DNA from: Coturnix japonica
Lineage: Eukaryota > Chordata > Aves > Galliformes > Phasianidae
NCBI RefSeq assembly: GCF_001577835.2
Contig: NC_029532.1
Coordinates: 496,001 to 560,000, forward strand
Direction of reading: 5' to 3'
Length of the DNA: 64,000 nucleotides
The notes under the pieces were generated by a model, which was given only the letters and a program-made list of their open reading frames with translations, was not told the DNA's origin and did no database searches. This document shows, in pieces, positions 61,514 to 64,000 of this stretch. Within the stretch, counting starts at the first letter, position 1. The number at the start of each line of letters is the position of its first letter. Made by a program: the position numbers and the translations under genes.

Positions 61514-63879
61514 GTGAGTGCGGGATCCCCGCCGGGCCCCGACGGAGGAGAGGGCGGCAGTGCCGGGCGGGGTGCGGGGCGGCCCCGACGGATCCCCGGG
61601 GTGTCTTTGCCTGGGCATCCTCGCCCGGGAATGGGGGCATCCCTGCCGAGAGCTCTGCCAGTGTGCGGGCACACCCCAACCCGCAGCCCTGCCGGCCGTC
61701 CAGGACGACCCTTCCCCTGCGGGACGCTGGAGCCGGGTGCGGGCTGCCACCTGGCGGTGAGGTCTGGACAGGCTGATCCGTGGGCTGAGACTGAGCGCCG
61801 GGTGCTGCGCTCCGGTCACAACAGCCCCGTGCAGCGCTGCAGGACTGGGACAGAGCGGCTGGCAAGATGCACGGATGCAAAGGCTCCGTGAGTGTGAGCT
61901 GACAGCCAGCAGAACGAGCCAGCAGTGTGCTCAGGTGGCCAAGAAAGGCCCACAGCATCCTGGCTTGTGTCAGCAGCGGTGCAGCCAGCAGGAGCAGGAG
62001 GGGATTGTCCCTCTGTAGGGCGCTGCTGGGGCCGCACCTCAGTGCTGTGCTCAGTGCTGGGCCCCTGACTGCAGTGCAGACATGGAGACCCTGGAGTGTG
62101 TCCAGAGATGGGCATGGAGCTGTGAGGGGTCTGGAGCACAAGTGTGATGGGGAGCTGGGGGAGCTGGGATTTGGGAGCTGGGATGGGCATTGGCACAGGC
62201 TGCCCATGGTGAAGTCTCCACCTCTGGAGGTGTTTGAGAAGCACGGAGATGTGGCACTTGTGGACACGGTCAGTGGGCATGGAGGGGGTGGGCTGGCCGT
62301 TGGACTTCCTCATCTGTGCATTCTTTTCCAGCCTTAACGATTCTGAGGTTCATCCTGCTGCCCGCCTGGATGGCTCTGATCCATCCCTCCAGCCCCATCC
62401 CTTGCTCCCCATTAGCAGCCGCTCTCATGGCCGTGTGTTCCCACAGGAGAACGTCTGGCCGCGTTCCGCACGCAGGACGGGCAGGCCCACGTGGTGGACG
62501 CCTACTGCCCACACCTCGGGGCTGACCTGGCTGCTGGTGGGCGCGTCGTGGGCAGCTGCATCGAGTGCCCCTTCCACGGCTGGCGCTTCCGAGGAGAAGA
62601 TGGGAAATGCGCCCATATCCCATATGCTGGAAAAGGTGAAACTCCCCCAGCTCTGCAGGGAGAACCCGCAGCGATGGCAGTGCCTGAAAGTGTAACTGGG
62701 AAAGGAAAGGCTGCCTCTGTCAGAGCTCAGCCCCGTGCTGCTCGCTCATTTACTGCAGCACACCGACTTCCTTGGGAAGGCCCAGCCAGGGCGCAGCGCT
62801 CTGATGGTCTGTCATACGCTGAATCACAGCTGGGACTTTTGCCCACTGGGTGTTATAAATTACTCTGCACTCTACACTGACAGCTTATAGCAATTCAGTG
62901 CTTAAATAACAGAGAAAATAATCTCTCTGTCACCTTTTTTTCCCCCCTCTTTTTAAGGCTTTAATGCTCAACTTTTGATACGATTTGCAGCAACCATGAA
63001 GTGACACTGAGAATGCTGAAAACACCACTTTTATCCAATCCTTTTCTTTTCCTCAGTGCCAGACTTTGCCAAGGTGAGGAGCTGGCCATGCTGTGAGGTC
63101 AATGGGATGCTGCTGCTCTGGTACCACTGTGACGGGACCGGCCCTGCATGGGCTGTGCCTGAGCAGCCAGAGATCATCACCGGGGATTGGGTGTTCCGGG
63201 GGCAGACGGAGCACTTTGTGGATGCACACATCCAGGTGGGAGCACAGCTGAGGTCCCCTCCTTCAGTGCTGACCCAACATTAAACCCAACACCACTGCAC
63301 AGAGCCTGGTCCTGGAAATGCATCACTGTGCCACGTGCAGAGGATGTGGCAGATGCTCCCTGAGCATGAACCACGGGCTGCTTGAGAGGGAGCAGATGTG
63401 CTGGGTGCTCACAGGGTGCTCAAAGTTCATTTGCTTTGACTTATAACTGATGCAGTCTAACAAAAGATCCTCCAGGAACTGCAGTGCTCGGTGTCAGCAG
63501 GAGATTCAACTCATTGATCACAGGATGGGAAAACGCACCATTATTTTGCTATTAATCTTTATAACCACACTTGTTTGCTGGCAAACGTGGAACAAAACAC
63601 TGCTTCTGTCATCTCTTGGTGGAGCGGAGCTGGAGGAGGAGTGTTGTGTGGCTTGAGCAGAGCTGTGCTGTGGTCAGTGCATGCAGTGTGCAGTGAGCTC
63701 TGATGCTACGATCCTGAGAATTCAGCTCTTGCCATCAATTGTTCCCCACGCAGGAGATCCCTGAGAACGCAGCTGACACAGCTCACCTGGCCTTCCTGCA
63801 CGGCCCAGCCATTCTGAGCGGATCCGACCTGAGATACACCAAGTCCCGGCTCTGGGACTTCATGAAGCACATCTGGAAG
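61219..63879 (+). CDS. Neverland/DAF-36-type Rieske cholesterol 7-desaturase, 5' part
   Basis: Exons 61219-61513, 62447-62635, 63057-63235 and 63754-63879 join in phase to give the first 263 residues; the gene continues past the window. In order: a short N-terminus, a membrane helix (about residues 15-32, [13 protein letters not shown]), then a Rieske [2Fe-2S] domain with C119-P-H121 and C139-x2-H142, then the non-haem iron motif N226-x2-D229-x2-H232-x4-H237 ([12 protein letters not shown]). This pair of motifs and the N-terminal anchor identify the Neverland/DAF-36 oxygenases, which convert cholesterol to 7-dehydrocholesterol. Orthologues are known in insects, worms, fish, frogs and birds but not in mammals. 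The start is the only ATG before the membrane helix. It is divergent from GRIN1. Confidence 0.93.
61860..62340 (+). mobile_element. CR1 LINE 3' UTR fragment in intron 1
   Basis: Reads along the CR1 3' region in + orientation: CCAGCAGGAGCAGGAGGGGA, GGGGCCGCACCTCAGTGCTG, CTGGGCCCCTGACTGCAG, GTGTCCAGAGATGGGCATGG, GGCACAGGCTGCCCATGGTG, TCTGGAGGTGTTTGAGAAGC and finally TTTTCCAGCCTTAACGATTC. Internally shortened. It ends about 110 bp before exon 2. Confidence 0.85.
62447..62635 (+). CDS. Rieske desaturase exon 2
   Basis: [20 protein letters not shown] to HIPYAGK, with both halves of the Rieske cluster ligands (CPHLGADLA and CPFHGWRF). Acceptor CCACAG, donor AAAAG|GTGAAA. Confidence 0.93.
62636..63056 (+). 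other. Rieske desaturase intron 2
   Basis: A 421-base intron, T-rich near its 3' end. Nothing else seen. Confidence 0.85.
63057..63235 (+). CDS. Rieske desaturase exon 3
   Basis: [20 protein letters not shown] to HFVDAHIQ. Residues 162-221, phase 0 at the end. Donor CCAG|GTGGGA. Confidence 0.92.
63236..63753 (+). other. Rieske desaturase intron 3
   Basis: A 518-base intron. No repeat or gene recognised inside. Confidence 0.85.
63754..63879 (+). CDS. Rieske desaturase exon 4
   Basis: [20 protein letters not shown] to FMKHIWK. Carries the iron-binding His pair and the Asp that passes electrons from the Rieske cluster. 126 bases in phase 0; donor GAAG|GTAGCA. Confidence 0.93.
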
Positions 63880-64000
63880 GTAGCACCCTGGCTCCCCTCA
63901 TGGCCACACATTGTTCAGAGCCCTCCCCACCAGGTCCCTTTTCTGCCTCTTTTCCTGATCCCTGCCATGTCCCCTCTTTTCTGCTCAGGTCTCTTCTGTA

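Overview
The window looks like gene-dense, GC-rich bird DNA, probably a galliform microchromosome. The evidence is the CR1 LINE fragments, the CpG-island promoters, the short introns and the bird-like GRIN1 sequence. The layout is compatible with the chicken chromosome 17 region that corresponds to human 9q34.3, but species and chromosome are inferences from remembered gene families, not a database match.

Layout from left to right. 18-962 (+) is an unnamed RING-finger protein with a C-terminal membrane anchor. 4831-5652 (-) is RNF208, with a likely 5' noncoding exon in a CpG island near 7.4 kb and a polyA signal at 3730. From 8.2 to 14.5 kb I see no gene. At 14.6-15.45 kb is a CpG-rich promoter-like region with two ZNF143-type sites and no obvious gene. 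16626-17009 (+) is CYSRT1. An internally deleted CR1 LINE lies at 18.9-19.7 kb. 22203-22709 (+) is RNF224. 25266-26778 (+) is LRRC26 in two coding exons, ending tail to tail with GRIN1. 28359-56393 (-) is the complete coding region of GRIN1, the obligatory NMDA-receptor subunit: 19 constitutive or terminal coding exons plus the N1 cassette, with C1 and the C2' terminus. 61219 onward (+) are the first four exons of a Neverland/DAF-36-type Rieske cholesterol 7-desaturase gene, which runs off the right edge.

The GRIN1 exons were joined by hand from splice sites and reading phase. They give a 920-residue protein (941 with N1), which agrees with the mammalian C1+C2' form less a two-residue difference before the CCYGFC motif. 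Glycine-binding residues, the pore asparagine, SYTANLAAF and DRPEER are all present.

No operon-like functional system is present. LRRC26 (BK-channel gamma subunit) and GRIN1 (NMDA receptor) are both ion-channel components but act separately. The three RING genes form a loose local cluster. The most unusual content is regulatory: homopurine/homopyrimidine tracts around the two alternative GRIN1 cassettes, the twin ZNF143 sites, near-perfect RFX X-boxes flanking GRIN1, and a sterol-desaturase gene of a family known to be missing from mammals. I found no CRISPR array, tRNA, rRNA or retroviral element.
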